Of a stretch of 64,000 nt of DNA, positions 1-9,734 are shown piece by piece (position 1 is the first letter of the stretch; each line of letters starts with the position of its first letter). The translations under genes and the position numbers were made by a program. The stretch lies in NCBI RefSeq assembly GCF_029227915.1, contig NC_079875.1:4652001-4716000 (forward strand), read 5' to 3'. Source of the DNA: Hydractinia symbiolongicarpus (taxonomy: Eukaryota; Cnidaria; Hydrozoa; Anthoathecata; Hydractiniidae). Below the pieces are notes generated by a model that worked only from the letters and a program-made list of their open reading frames with translations, was not told the DNA's origin and did no database searches.

Positions 1-903
1 GTCATCAAAAATTCTTTAAATCCCTATTTCCCTTTTACATTATTTTCATGAGCGTTTAAAGCTCCACACAATAGTGGTAACGGCTCAAAATATTCTTAAA
101 AAACATGTTTGCACATCAACGGATCATTGCTGTCGTCATTAAATTTCAAATGACGGATCTTTCTTATCTCTTTTTTGCCTAATTAGATTTCTCCACACAC
201 AAGCCCTATCGACTAATATACAATTGTGATTAAATAATCTTGCATTATTTCGTTTAATTAATTGGACTTTAACAAAAAATTTGCGGCAAAACTTTTCATC
301 AGGTCAAATTGTTATGAAAAAGTTGTGCTATATTTTCCATGCCGCTAAAAAGCTGATTAAATTTTTACTCGCCATATGTTTGTTTCTACGTCGCTTACCT
401 TTTCATATCCTTTGGGGAAAAACTGGACAAGCAAGACAAACGCTCTTTCAAAAATACCTACTATAGATTTAATGAAATAACTTCGAATTTATTTGGGAAG
501 CCGTGTAGTGAAATACTTGTAGTGTGGCAAATAATAATTCCTGTGAAAATATTAAAATTATTATGTCTTTTCGATTTAACAGTACATGAAGATGCCAAGT
601 TGAACGTAATAATGCCTAACATTTCGACATATACCTGTCAACGTTATAAAAAAAGGTGTATCGTTTCAAGTAGCTTGAAAAAAAAACACCTCTTACCTTT
701 TCTTCTGGACCGTACTAGCAGGTTCGCAATAGCTTGACAATTATTTATTTTATCATCAGCCATGGATCTCGTTTTGTTTTTCGTGTATCACAAATGTCAA
801 TAAAGCAACCGTTACGGCTTATTTGATACCAAGGACATACACACACTGAACAGCATAAAAAAACTAACACAGCAAGACCCACAAAATGTAACATAAAAAA
901 CTA
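1..903. other. AT-rich flank, no gene seen
   Basis: No coding exon, RNA gene or clear repeat could be supported here. The short open frames have no recognisable domains and the base composition is typical of AT-rich non-coding DNA. The stretch ends at the candidate target-site duplication of the composite transposon that follows. Confidence 0.5.
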
Positions 904-912
904 CATAATAGG

Positions 913-955
913 GGTAAGTCGTCCACGTATTACTTCCTGAATATAAAGGAGATAT
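913..955 (+). repeat. Left terminal inverted repeat
   Basis: This block begins GGTAAGTCGTCCACG. It matches the reverse complement of 5951-5993 without a visible mismatch. It is followed directly by the first units of the 10-bp minisatellite. Confidence 0.85.
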
Positions 956-960
956 ATTAT

Positions 961-1469
961 CTAGTAGAATGTATTTTTCTGTAGTAAAGCGTATTTCTCT
1001 GTAGTAGAGTGTAGTAGCCTGTAGTAGCTTGTAGTAGAGTGTAGTAGCGTGTAGTAGAGCGTAGTAGAATGTATTTCTCTGTAGTAAAGCGTATTTCTCT
1101 GTAGTAGAGTGTAGTAGCCTGTAGCAGAGCGTAGTAGAATTTATTTATCTGTAGTAAAGCGTATTTCTCTGTAGTAGAGTGTAGTAGCCTGTAGTAGAGT
1201 GTAGTAGCGTGTAGTAAAGCGTAGTAGAATGTATTTCTCTGTAGTAAAACGTATTTCTCTGTAGTAGAGTGTAGTAGCCTGTAGTAGCTTGTAGTAGAGT
1301 GTAGTAGCGTGTAGTAGAGCGTAGTAGAATGTATTTCTCTGTAGTAAAGCGTATTTCTCTGTAGTAGACTGTAGTAGCCTGTAGTAGCTTGTAGTAGAGT
1401 GTAGTAGCGTGTAGTAGAGCGTAGTAGCGTGTAGTAGAGCGTAGTAGAATGTATTTCTCTGTAGTAAAG
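961..1469 (+). repeat. 10-bp-unit minisatellite (left array, part 1)
   Basis: The tract consists almost entirely of 10-bp blocks that begin GTAGTA or GTATTT (for example GTAGTAGAGT, GTAGTAGCCT, GTATTTCTCT) and stay in register over about 500 bp. The blocks recur in an approximate higher-order order of about ten units, or 100 bp. Because 10 is not a multiple of 3, and few units contain stops in some frames, the array yields long spurious open frames rich in Tyr, Leu and Thr. The array is interrupted at 1470 by the hAT-like insertion and resumes at 4071. Confidence 0.9.
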
Positions 1470-4070
1470 CAGGGGCGGATCCAGACTTTTTCAAGACTTA
1501 GTCAAGACTGAGTCTTGAATTTAGCAGCTGGGGGCTAAATTTTAAGCTTTGCGGGTACAAAAATCGCCGAAAAATTGTCTTCCGATTTATCTAGTTATTA
1601 ATAAAATTGACCAAAAGAAACGCTAAGCTATAACAAAATCTGCTAAGAACATCTTTTATAAGAATCAAATCTCCGTCTTACACGTCTTATTTTAGATAGA
1701 TAAAAGCACTAAAATTAACAGGGATTAACTATAATAAAGTGAGACAATTGTGAATTTATTTCATTATTTATAAACTCCTGCTGTTTCTGCCAATATCAGG
1801 CTTCATCAGCATGACTAGGTGAATCAAATGATCACACCAGCCATGGACAGCAAAATAAAACACAATAATAACAAAAACAATAAGAATATGGAAAGATCAG
1901 GATAATGAAGATGAAATATACGTACATGTGATATGATACAAACACACCTCAACCCATGTATTTGTTAAGATATATTTGTTTATTCATAGGGCTAAACTCA
2001 AGTTTCGTTTGAACTTTAAAAGAAGAATTAAGAAGGGCTTTTTACTGCTTTTTGCATGCTGAAATAGGAAAATGCAACTTTCAGTTAAGAAAGTTGCAAC
2101 CTGGAAAAAGGGGAACGTAATGATTTGGCTTGAAGTCTACACCAGACTTAACAATATCTTCATAACAAAATAAAATTTTTAACTGATCTTCATCAGGTAA
2201 AATAGATGGGTGTGGCAATATATACTGTGTAAAGAAAGTTGTAACAAACTGTAACAAACCGAATGGTGGGTAAAATGTGTTAATTTTTCTCTTTATTGCT
2301 GTTGACAAGGCAAGTATTGATAGAAAAGGAAACCATGTCTCGTGGGTACAGTTGTTGATTGCTTCTGCTTTAACTGCCTCCTCAGGAGAAAGAGTCATAT
2401 CACAAACAATATGGGAAAGGGAAAATCTGAATAAACTTTTCTCAGATATAAAAATATTTGCCTTTTGGTTTTTAAAAGCAAATTGAAAACAAGGATGATT
2501 GGAATAAAAGGAAGGATGCAAGAAAAGTTCTATGGATGTCAAGATTCTCAAAACATCAACAAGAGAATTATCACCTATGCCTATACCAACGATGCTGAGC
2601 TGTATAGACAGTCTCCTGATGGATTGGATCTAAAAATAATATATTTTACCATGACCTTTTACTCAACAAACTTTGTTTCTTAATAGTCATTCGAAGAGTT
2701 GTTTATTTTTATCACCAACCTTACTTATCCAGATGTCAAGTTCTTGCTTCTAATAACAACACAAATATTAATTGAGAAAGAATTCCTCCGCAAAGCTGAA
2801 AATTCTGTTCAAAGCTCATATTACAAAAACAATACACCTTTATGATAATTCAATTGTACATGCGTTCCTATGGCTCCCCATCGTTTTACAATATCGGAAA
2901 AAAGTTTTCTCCAGTTTTTTAACTTCCGTCGTATCAATTTCTTTCAAATTTTCAGGAAACGTTAATAATAATAAGATACAACTTATGTGTACTTTTCATT
3001 AAAAACAAAACGTGGCAAGAAAAGTTATCACGAAAAAACGTGTTTTCTCCTTAATAAACTCTTATAAAAGTGTAATGTTTACCTCCTCTGATTGCAAAAT
3101 AAGCTGCGATGGAGTGTTATTTTTTCCGAATTATCGTAAAGGTGTATTAGCCCTAGCTATTAGCTAATTAAATCTTTTTGTATTTGGTTTTAATAGTCTT
3201 TTGTATAAAGCTCTCCCCAACTAGCTTTTCGTAGCAGATATACTGAAAACCTTTAAATAAATGCAAGGTGTGTTGGAGAGTAAAAAACATACTTCTCACC
3301 TTAAAGCAATAATTCCTTTATCTTCACACCTCGCCTGTCAGATGGATGGTATATATCTGGACCTGAATTCCGATGAAGACTTTTACCAACCAAGGGATAA
3401 ATATCCCCAGACAACAAAATTCTCGAGAATAAACACGTTCTAAAAGTTCTTTTTGCATTTTACGAACAGATTCAAAATTATCACACTTTAAATCAGTAAG
3501 CACCCGCGCCAACATATCTGCTGCAGCCATAATCAATAATAGTACGGAAAGAATCCAAGCCAAAAGGCGTGAGTCTTTGACTAATCCTGACGGATGGGAG
3601 TTAAAACTATAGCCTAACAGGTTATCAGTAACCACGCAGTACGGAACCTAAATTTCCTTCGCCGGCTGCGGGCCACATATTGTTGGACTACGCATAAAGT
3701 GTGAAAATTACGTCACGATTTTGACGTCACAGGCCCCTTAGGTGAGATGGGGAGGGTTGCGGGCCATAGCTATTTGATTTTTGACTGACTGAGTGACTGA
3801 TTAGTCAAAATGAATCAGTCAAAATCTGTAAGCTATAATTTGCAACCCTCTCAGTCTATATGGTAGCGACGTCACAACTTTGACGTCAACATCGCTATAG
3901 GCGAATTGGAGAGGGCTGTGAACCATGGCTTTTCGCCGTAAAAAAATTACAATTTTTAACGCCCTCCGTTTGCAACGCCTGGATCGTCGACATCTTCGCT
4001 TGGCTAACATTTTTCGTCAAATTTACACTTAGTCACGCGACTTATCTGACTAACCCTGGATCCGCACCTG
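1470..4070. mobile_element. hAT-like DNA transposon relic inserted in the minisatellite
   Basis: The left end reads CAGGGGCGGATCCAG and the right end CTGGATCCGCACCTG, imperfect inverted termini of the kind known from many animal hAT elements. The minisatellite is cut at GTAAAG (1464-1469) and resumes at GTAAAG (4071-4076), giving a visible 6-7 bp target duplication; hAT elements normally make 8 bp. No hAT transposase domain was recognised inside. The only recognisable coding remnant is an OTU/vertnin-like piece (2081-2629, minus). The stretch 3640-4060 is richer in G+C and carries several TGACGTCA-type palindromes with no gene assigned. Confidence 0.7.
2081..2629 (-). pseudogene. OTU/vertnin-like cysteine protease-like domain, broken
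   Basis: Read on the minus strand, a likely 3' splice site (TTTTTAG just above 2629) opens onto SNPSGDCLYSSASLV, which resembles the catalytic-Cys block of OTU/vertnin-like proteins. A one-base shift near 2585 is then needed to continue into GIGDNSLVDVLRILTSIEL and a 156-residue frame. That frame ends in KPNHYVPLFPG, with a His placed like the OTU catalytic His. The middle region (WFPFLSILALSTAIKRKI...FYPP) also fits the OTU fold pattern. OTU-like ORFs are common cargo in animal transposons, and this copy lies inside the hAT-like element. The frameshift suggests it is dead. Family assignment is from pattern recognition only. Confidence 0.5.
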
Positions 4071-4275
4071 GTAAAGCGTATTTCTCTGTAGTAGAGTGTA
4101 GTAGCCTGTAGTAGCTTGTAGTAGAGTGTAGTAGCGTGTAGTAGAGCGTAGTAGAATGTATTTCTCTGTGGTAAAGCGTATTTCTCTGTAGTAGAGTGTA
4201 GTAGCCTGTAGCAGAGCGTAGTAGAATTTATTTTTAGTAAAGCGTATTTCTCTGTAGTAGAGTGTAGTAGCCTGT
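4071..4275 (+). repeat. 10-bp-unit minisatellite (left array, part 2)
   Basis: This is the continuation of the 961-1469 array after the hAT-like insertion. It resumes with GTAAAGCGTATTTCTCTG in the same orientation and unit order, and ends abruptly at 4275 before unique sequence. Confidence 0.85.
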
Positions 4276-4420
4276 AGAGAGACAACAAGCGTATAATATT
4301 TTTTGTCATTTTAGTTTTTCCGACTCAGTATATCAAAAATTTCGATCAAAAATTAGGGTCAGTCGGGTGACTCTAACACTAAATATTTGTGACGTCCGCC
4401 TAATCATTAATAAACAAATA

Positions 4421-4545
4421 CTGACCGGTTTTGATAACGTACTGTGAAATACAAAGCCTGGTTTAAAAGTACAGACCAAGCTTGTGAGGTCTGTGCCCCT
4501 GACAAATGGCTTTGTATTTTACAGGGCAGAATCAAAACCGGTCAG
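4421..4545. mobile_element. 125-bp MITE with TA target duplication
   Basis: The ends are inverted: CTGACCGGTTTTGAT at the left and ATCAAAACCGGTCAG at the right. Complementarity continues inward through ACAAAGCC/GGCTTTGT, so the element can fold on itself. It is flanked by TA on both sides, as for Tc1/mariner- or PIF-type MITEs. It has no coding capacity. Confidence 0.75.
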
Positions 4546-4880
4546 TAGCCATTTTATAGCTGAAATCTATTCTCATCTTTAAAACAACAATCAAATTTTG
4601 CACATGATTAGATGGAATACCAATACATGGAATCCTGTCCTGATATTTACTTGCGCACGCATCTAAGTGATTATGAAATGCCCGATGCGCACGCAGAAAT
4701 TTTCTGCGCGCGCAGGAAAAATACGGCACTATAATTGAGTGTATGGCAAATTTTAATCCACAACTACTTAAATTATAATGTACAGTTCAAATTTTAAAGG
4801 GAGAAGAAAACGTTCGAAATTACGTTAAAAACGAACCAACCAAAAAGGGTATTTGTTTCAGTTATTTTAAACCGACTTAC

Positions 4881-5130
4881 CCTTCCAAACATTCCAAGTC
4901 AGCTCTTTGTCTGAATCAAATGTCTTTTCGCATGTTACGCAGAAGCAAATTGTATGTTCAGCAGTGGCTTTTACTTCTACTTTTTGCTCATGAGCAATCA
5001 GAGCTCTTACAGCCAACGTTCCATGTGATCCAGATGTTGGAAGCCCACGCTGGGAAAGGAAAAATTGAAGTTCAGCCATAGAAAGTTCTGAAAAATTCTG
5101 CAAACATTTAATATCTTCAACCGAAGCCAT
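4881..5130 (-). CDS. First exon with a SAP-like motif, transposon-associated
   Basis: The frame starts at ATG 5130-5128 and reads MASVEDIKCLQNFSELSMAE, then LQFFLSQRGLPTSGSHGTLA. It runs 83 codons to a good donor site (AAGG|GTAAGTCGG) at 4880. The stretch LSMAELQFFLSQRGLPTSG...LAVRALIAHE resembles a SAP-type helix-extended-loop-helix DNA-binding motif. A CxxC pair (CVTCEKTF) follows. No downstream exon was recognised; the sequence beyond the intron holds a MITE and minisatellite, so the gene is probably truncated. It lies inside the composite TIR element and may be part of its own gene. Function is inferred. Confidence 0.4.
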
Positions 5131-5340
5131 CAAGCTCACTTGATTTAACTTTTTAGCTTTTTTAATTAATTTTTAAAGAATTGATTAAAAATTAACTTGT
5201 ATAAACAGGAAAACCATAGTGATGTCATAGTGATTACCCAGAATGCTTTGCGCAACCGTGAAAGATCTATTACGTCTACCGTTAATAATCGATTAGGCCC
5301 CTGGGGGCTTTTTTGTCAAAATGGGTTTTGGGGGACGGGG

Positions 5341-5830
5341 CTACTACACGCTACTACGCTCTACTACAGAGAAATACGCTTTACTACAGAGAAATACACT
5401 ACGCTCTACTACACGCTACTACACTCTACTACAAGCTACTACAGGCTACTACACTCTACTACAGAGAAATGCGCTTTACTACAGAGAAATACATTCTACT
5501 ACGCTCTACTACAAGCTACTACAGGCTACTACACTCTACTACAGAGAAATGCGCTTTACTACAGAGAAATACATTCTACTACGCTCTACTACAAGCTAAT
5601 ACAGGCTACTACACGCTTTACTACAGAGAAATACATTCTACTACGCTCTACTACACGCTACTATACTCTACTACAAGCTACTACAGGCTACTACAGATGC
5701 TACTACAGGCTAATACGCTCTACTACAAAGAAATACGTTCTACTGCGGCCTGCTACAGAAAATAACGTACTGCTACACATCGCTACGAAAAATTACGCTT
5801 TGCTACATTGTATTACAAGGAAAGAAAGGG
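5341..5830 (-). repeat. 10-bp-unit minisatellite (right array, inverted)
   Basis: This is the same minisatellite as at 961-1469 but in reverse-complement orientation (CTACTACACG, CTACTACGCT, AGAGAAATAC and similar blocks). It decays towards 5830, with units such as ATTACGCTTTGCTACATTG. Several overlapping open frames of 90-260 codons cross it in all three plus frames; they come from the repeat and are not genes. Confidence 0.9.
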
Positions 5831-5950
5831 CTTGCTACACTCCACAACAGACATTGATGAGCCTCACTACAATGTGCTTTATGGAGAATAGCACATTATT
5901 ATCTCTACAAGACTTGGGAACGTACATAGGTCTAACGCATGTTGAATACT

Positions 5951-5993
5951 ATATCTCCTTTATATTCAGGAAGTAATACGTGGACGACTTACC
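5951..5993 (-). repeat. Right terminal inverted repeat
   Basis: This is the reverse complement of 913-955. It is followed by an 8-bp spacer and then another left-type end (from 6000), so 5951-6040 forms a large near-perfect palindrome. Confidence 0.85.
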
Positions 5994-5999
5994 ATAATA

Positions 6000-6133
6000 T
6001 AAGTCGTCCACGTATTACTTCCTGAATATAAAGGAGATATATTATCTAGTAGAATGTATTTTTCTGTAGTAAAGCGTATTTCTCTGTAGTAGAGTGTAGT
6101 AGCCTGTAGTAGCTTGTAGTAGAGTGTAGTAGC
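6000..6133 (+). mobile_element. Truncated second copy of the composite element's left end
   Basis: The 134 bp from TAAGTCGTCC match 915-1048 with no visible difference, covering the terminal repeat and the first minisatellite units. The match ends at 6133 in unrelated AT-rich sequence. It lies head to head with the right end of the complete element. Confidence 0.8.
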
Positions 6134-7382
6134 CAGTCATAATACATATAACACCTAAGGGAATACTATCAATACATATAATAGAACAATAGAATACTAA
6201 CAATACATATTGAAACAGATTAACTAACAATAAATCTCTAAAGTAATTAAATAGGTTACAGAACATTAACAGCATCAACTATATAGCAATAAATAAATAA
6301 ACTGTGCTGTCATGTGTAACATAAATTAGAAATAATACTTTATCAGAACATAAAATGGTAGCCTCAGGTTCCTGTGTAGGATATGAGGCCTACTCATATT
6401 CATGCAGGAACATTAAGAGTAGATTGTAACTTAGAATAATATCTTTTTCGTAGAAACTTTATCTCACAAAATCTGCACGTGCAATAGAAAAACTTTTCAA
6501 TATTTTTATTCTTTCGTGCATTAATTTCGTGCATTAGAATAGCGTAATTCTATCGTCGTGATGTATTTTTTAAAAGCTATTCAATCTTTCAAAAGCTATT
6601 CAATGTTGATGTGATGTATCATTCGTCATTTGCAAAATGTTTTGAATTACAAGAATTTTTTTGGTTTGTGAAAGTTTATCGAATTCATAAGAAACGCACT
6701 CGCAAAAACAAATTTTTATCCTGAATTGACACGTATTATAAGCTTCACGAAATTAATTTGCGCCATTTTATTATTTAGAACGCGAAAACTTCTGGCCACA
6801 AAAATTTGTTCCCTTAGGGTAATCCTAATGAAAATACTTGTGAACCGTAAGAATTGATGGCTAAAGGCATCTAATCCGTAAGGCGAAAGGAAAAACACTT
6901 AATAATGTTTAAGAATATGCTAAAATCAGAAATATTATTTACATGCTTGCAATGATATGGCACAATACCTTGAACTGGAGATATTTATTAGGAGTAGAGC
7001 TATTTTAACAGTTTTTGCGATAAGCAAAACGATAATAATTTGGTTTTAATTATTATTATCATTATTATCATTATCATTATTAACAATTTTTATACAGGAT
7101 ATAGAATTCCAATATGTATAATATTGCGAAACAAACATCCTGTCTAATGTAAGATAGAAGTTAATTCCAAAGTTTGCGGTGGAAAAACCACAAAGAGTTA
7201 TAAAAGTATAAGATCTATTAAGTATATTAATCTAAGTATATTAATAACAAAAATAACAATAACAGTTTATCTGGAACATAAAATTAACAAAAGTTACAAA
7301 ATAAGATAACAGTTCAGTTCAGTACAGTCTTGAATTAACAACTAACTTAGTGTTCTCGTCTGATAATATATGTATCGCAAGC
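6134..7382. other. AT-rich stretch, no gene seen
   Basis: No exon or RNA gene was recognised. There is a short ATT/ATC microsatellite around 7045-7085. The short open frames show no domain. Confidence 0.5.
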
Positions 7383-8245
7383 TCATCTTGATCTATATCC
7401 AAAGGTAGCTAATCTATTTTCAACAATATACTCTTCAACTTGCTTACCATACATAGTAACAGGTCTGGGTGTATCCTTGAATTGTAATTTGATGGTGTAG
7501 GATTTCTTCATATTTTTAACCAATGACATAGAGTGAAACATATCACAGTTGAATAACTTTCCCGAAATTGCGTTTACTCTTTGATGACACTTGTTGCATT
7601 CATAATGGCAGGAAAATGAGTCGATGGATAGCGGTGGAAAAAAGTAATTCCTAGTTTCAAGTTCTGGCAAGTAAACCTTGGCTTTTTTATGGTTTTGCTT
7701 GAACTTTGAATGGATGTTTAACTCTAGAATTCGTCAAACTTATAGCATTTTGCCATTCTTGAACAATAGCGTTTTCAACGAAATAGCACCCACTCTTGAC
7801 ACGGTATCAATATGTTGTCCCCATAAAGAAATTTTTAATGATCCCAATTCATCATTGGCCATAACATCTTTTTGATTAATTACACCAACGTTTCCGTAAC
7901 GGAGTTTTATTGGAAGAACTGGTCTATTTTCGATCGTTAAATAGACATCTGCTGATACGAAATCTCTGTTTTTTTTTTTTGAACGGATAATTTTCTTGTT
8001 ATTCAACTTTTCCGCAATCTCTAGAATCGCACTGTAATCAAATTGTGCAAATTCTTCTTCTAATTTTTCAAATTGGGTTGACGAGTTAAATTCAATATCC
8101 TCTTTAGATTTGTCGAAAAAGTTTATCTTTCCTTTAAAGTTTTTTTATCTTTATAGGTGGTTTCTGTTTTGCACTATCCACCACCTGCTCTTGCAGGTCT
8201 TCACGATATGATACTGATCTGTGCATTTCATTTGTCTGCAACATC
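7383..8245 (-). pseudogene. RPA-like single-strand DNA-binding protein, broken, Helitron-associated
   Basis: On the minus strand, after a likely acceptor at 8246 (GTTGCAG), the frame reads TNEMHRSVSYREDLQEQVVD. A one-base shift near 8140 leads on to the OB-fold-like part (DFVSADVYLTIENRPVLPI...SLKISLWGQHIDTV). The frame breaks at 7725-7770 (stops and a shift; another frame gives EWQNAISLTNSRVKHPF). It then resumes as a zinc-ribbon-like region, CHYECNKCHQRV...FNCDMFHS, where the fourth Cys is Phe. This resembles the C-terminal OB fold and zinc ribbon of RPA1. Possible 5' exons with good donors lie at 9123-9208 and 8677-8762, but their phases do not join cleanly. RPA-like genes are known passengers of Helitrons, and one lies just upstream on the same strand. 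Confidence 0.5.
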
Positions 8246-8356
8246 ATATTATACTATATCAAATTAGGATTGGATTTGGCTTTCTTCAAGGGCGATACGT
8301 TATTGACGTATGCAACCAAAAAATCTAAAATTAAAAATTAAATTGTGATAAAAAAC

Positions 8357-8406
8357 ATTTGCACAGGTGATTATAATATATTCATATTATAATCACCTGT
8401 GCAAAT
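8357..8406. repeat. Perfect hairpin, 23-bp arms
   Basis: The arms 8357-8379 and 8384-8406 are perfectly complementary (ATTTGCACAGGTGATT... against ...AATCACCTGTGCAAAT) around a 4-nt loop. It lies in the presumed first intron region of the RPA-like relic. It could be a small foldback MITE or part of a Helitron terminal structure; neither is shown. Confidence 0.85.
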
Positions 8407-8762
8407 TTAAATAAGTTGCTTAAATTATATTCAACTATACAGTATTAATATTTTATATTATGCTACATGTACTAATTAATAATAGTATTAGAATTAATAT
8501 AAAATTAATATATTTAACTTACCTTCATCTGCCATTTTCCTTTTTTATTTAAAAAACGAAAAAACATATAACTTTATCATATTTTTTATCATGTTAAAAA
8601 GGCTAAAAATAAAGATTAAATTTAGGTATAATAAAAAAATAGAAAAATCAATCAAAATCAAAGAGAAATGACTTACCAGAACATTTATCAGCTTCCGAAT
8701 GATCTTTGACTGTATCCACATCGATATCCACAGATTCAGGAACAAATTCTCTTTTGTAGAAT

Positions 8763-9734
8763 CTACAACTGATGTACGATTTGAAACAAAATATTGAACA
8801 TAATATAATTAAAAAAATATTGATAGTGTTGTTTAGGTCCAAATACAGTATTAATATCCTTTCAATTTATTTGTGATCAGTATTCTACATAGCAAACCGT
8901 TCTTCTCATTTTCCAAAGTAGGATTTAAAATCTTAGTTTTATATATTCTGTTAAATATATTAATTCGGACATATGACTTCACAATCACATCATCAATCAA
9001 ACTTCTCGTACTTATTTTTATATATATTCTACTGAGAAATATATTTTTTCATTAATTGGTAAATATCCTCCGGTTATGTGCGACACAGTTCTGCAAACGT
9101 AACTACAATCAAAATATTATACCTTCTTCATTTCCCATATCACTATCTTCCAAGAGCTTCTTTTCTTCTTCAGAAAATTCATTTTTTCCATGTTTGTTGT
9201 TTTTAATACTAGAGATATAAACTTACTTTAAACAAGTGTTTATATCCTATTTACCAAAATTAATATTACGATAACAACTTCACTATCCATAAGCACAAGA
9301 TATCTTTGAATCTTTCCGGATCATTTTAACATATGGTCTATATGTGACCCATTTAAGTTGAGTTCCGTAATTATTTAAAGCACAGTCAAGAATCAACTTC
9401 ATATCTATATCAAAAGCATTTATTCTATGTATTAACAAAATTATTTTGTTAAAAGTTGAAGTTATGTGGCTATATTTGCCTAGCCGTCAAAAATTGTTGA
9501 AAATCCAAGTTTAATTCGGCGTTCCATGAAAAATTAACCAATTAACATGTGATGTTTAGACTTTTAGTTTTTTAATAGACTGGTTAAATTCGAAAGAAAA
9601 TACTTGATATTTTATAACAGCTGGAAACACACTGACTGCATCATGAACTAAAAATACAATAAAATATTCTTTTAAAACTAAGACTAACTATTTTGTTTAA
9701 GTAAAATTTCTCTCATACGCACTTGGATTTCTTA
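8763..9734. other. AT-rich stretch between RPA-like and Helitron relics
   Basis: The only candidate coding piece is 9123-9208 on the minus strand, an acidic exon-like segment (frame NEFSEEEKKLLEDSD) bounded by a likely acceptor (TCTCTAG) and donor (GAAGAAG|GTATAA). It may be a 5' exon of the RPA-like gene. The rest shows nothing recognisable. Confidence 0.3.

Larger units (their letters stand above)
911..5992. mobile_element. Composite TIR transposon with subterminal minisatellites
   Basis: A perfect inverted repeat of about 43 bp lies at 913-955 and 5951-5993, with an outer end reading GGTAAGTCGTCC. A 7-bp direct repeat, CATAATA, lies just outside the left end (904-910) and at the right end (5993-5999), which fits a target-site duplication. 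Inside each end is a minisatellite array, left at 961-1469 plus 4071-4275 and right at 5341-5830. The two arrays are reverse complements in type, so the whole element is a large foldback-like structure. The centre holds a minus-strand exon with a SAP-like region (4881-5130), possibly part of the element's own gene. A hAT-like element (1470-4070) and a small MITE (4421-4545) are nested inside. The superfamily is not established; KDZ/Zisupton-like or foldback elements are possible relatives, but this is a guess. Confidence 0.7.

Noticed and set aside
3324-3635. 103-codon minus-strand open frame inside the hAT-like element
   Set aside because: It contains a short hydrophobic run but no recognisable transposase, OTU or other motif.
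5197-5976. Long overlapping plus-strand open frames (up to 259 codons) rich in Tyr, Leu and Thr
   Set aside because: They are translations of the 10-bp minisatellite in three frames, and the corresponding minus-strand frames at 1141-1494 and 4004-4309 arise the same way. The longest uses a non-ATG start.
8526-8545. Mini-exon with ATG (MADEG) before a GTAAGTT donor on the minus strand
   Set aside because: It is too short to support without transcript data, and its phase does not clearly join the RPA-like frame.
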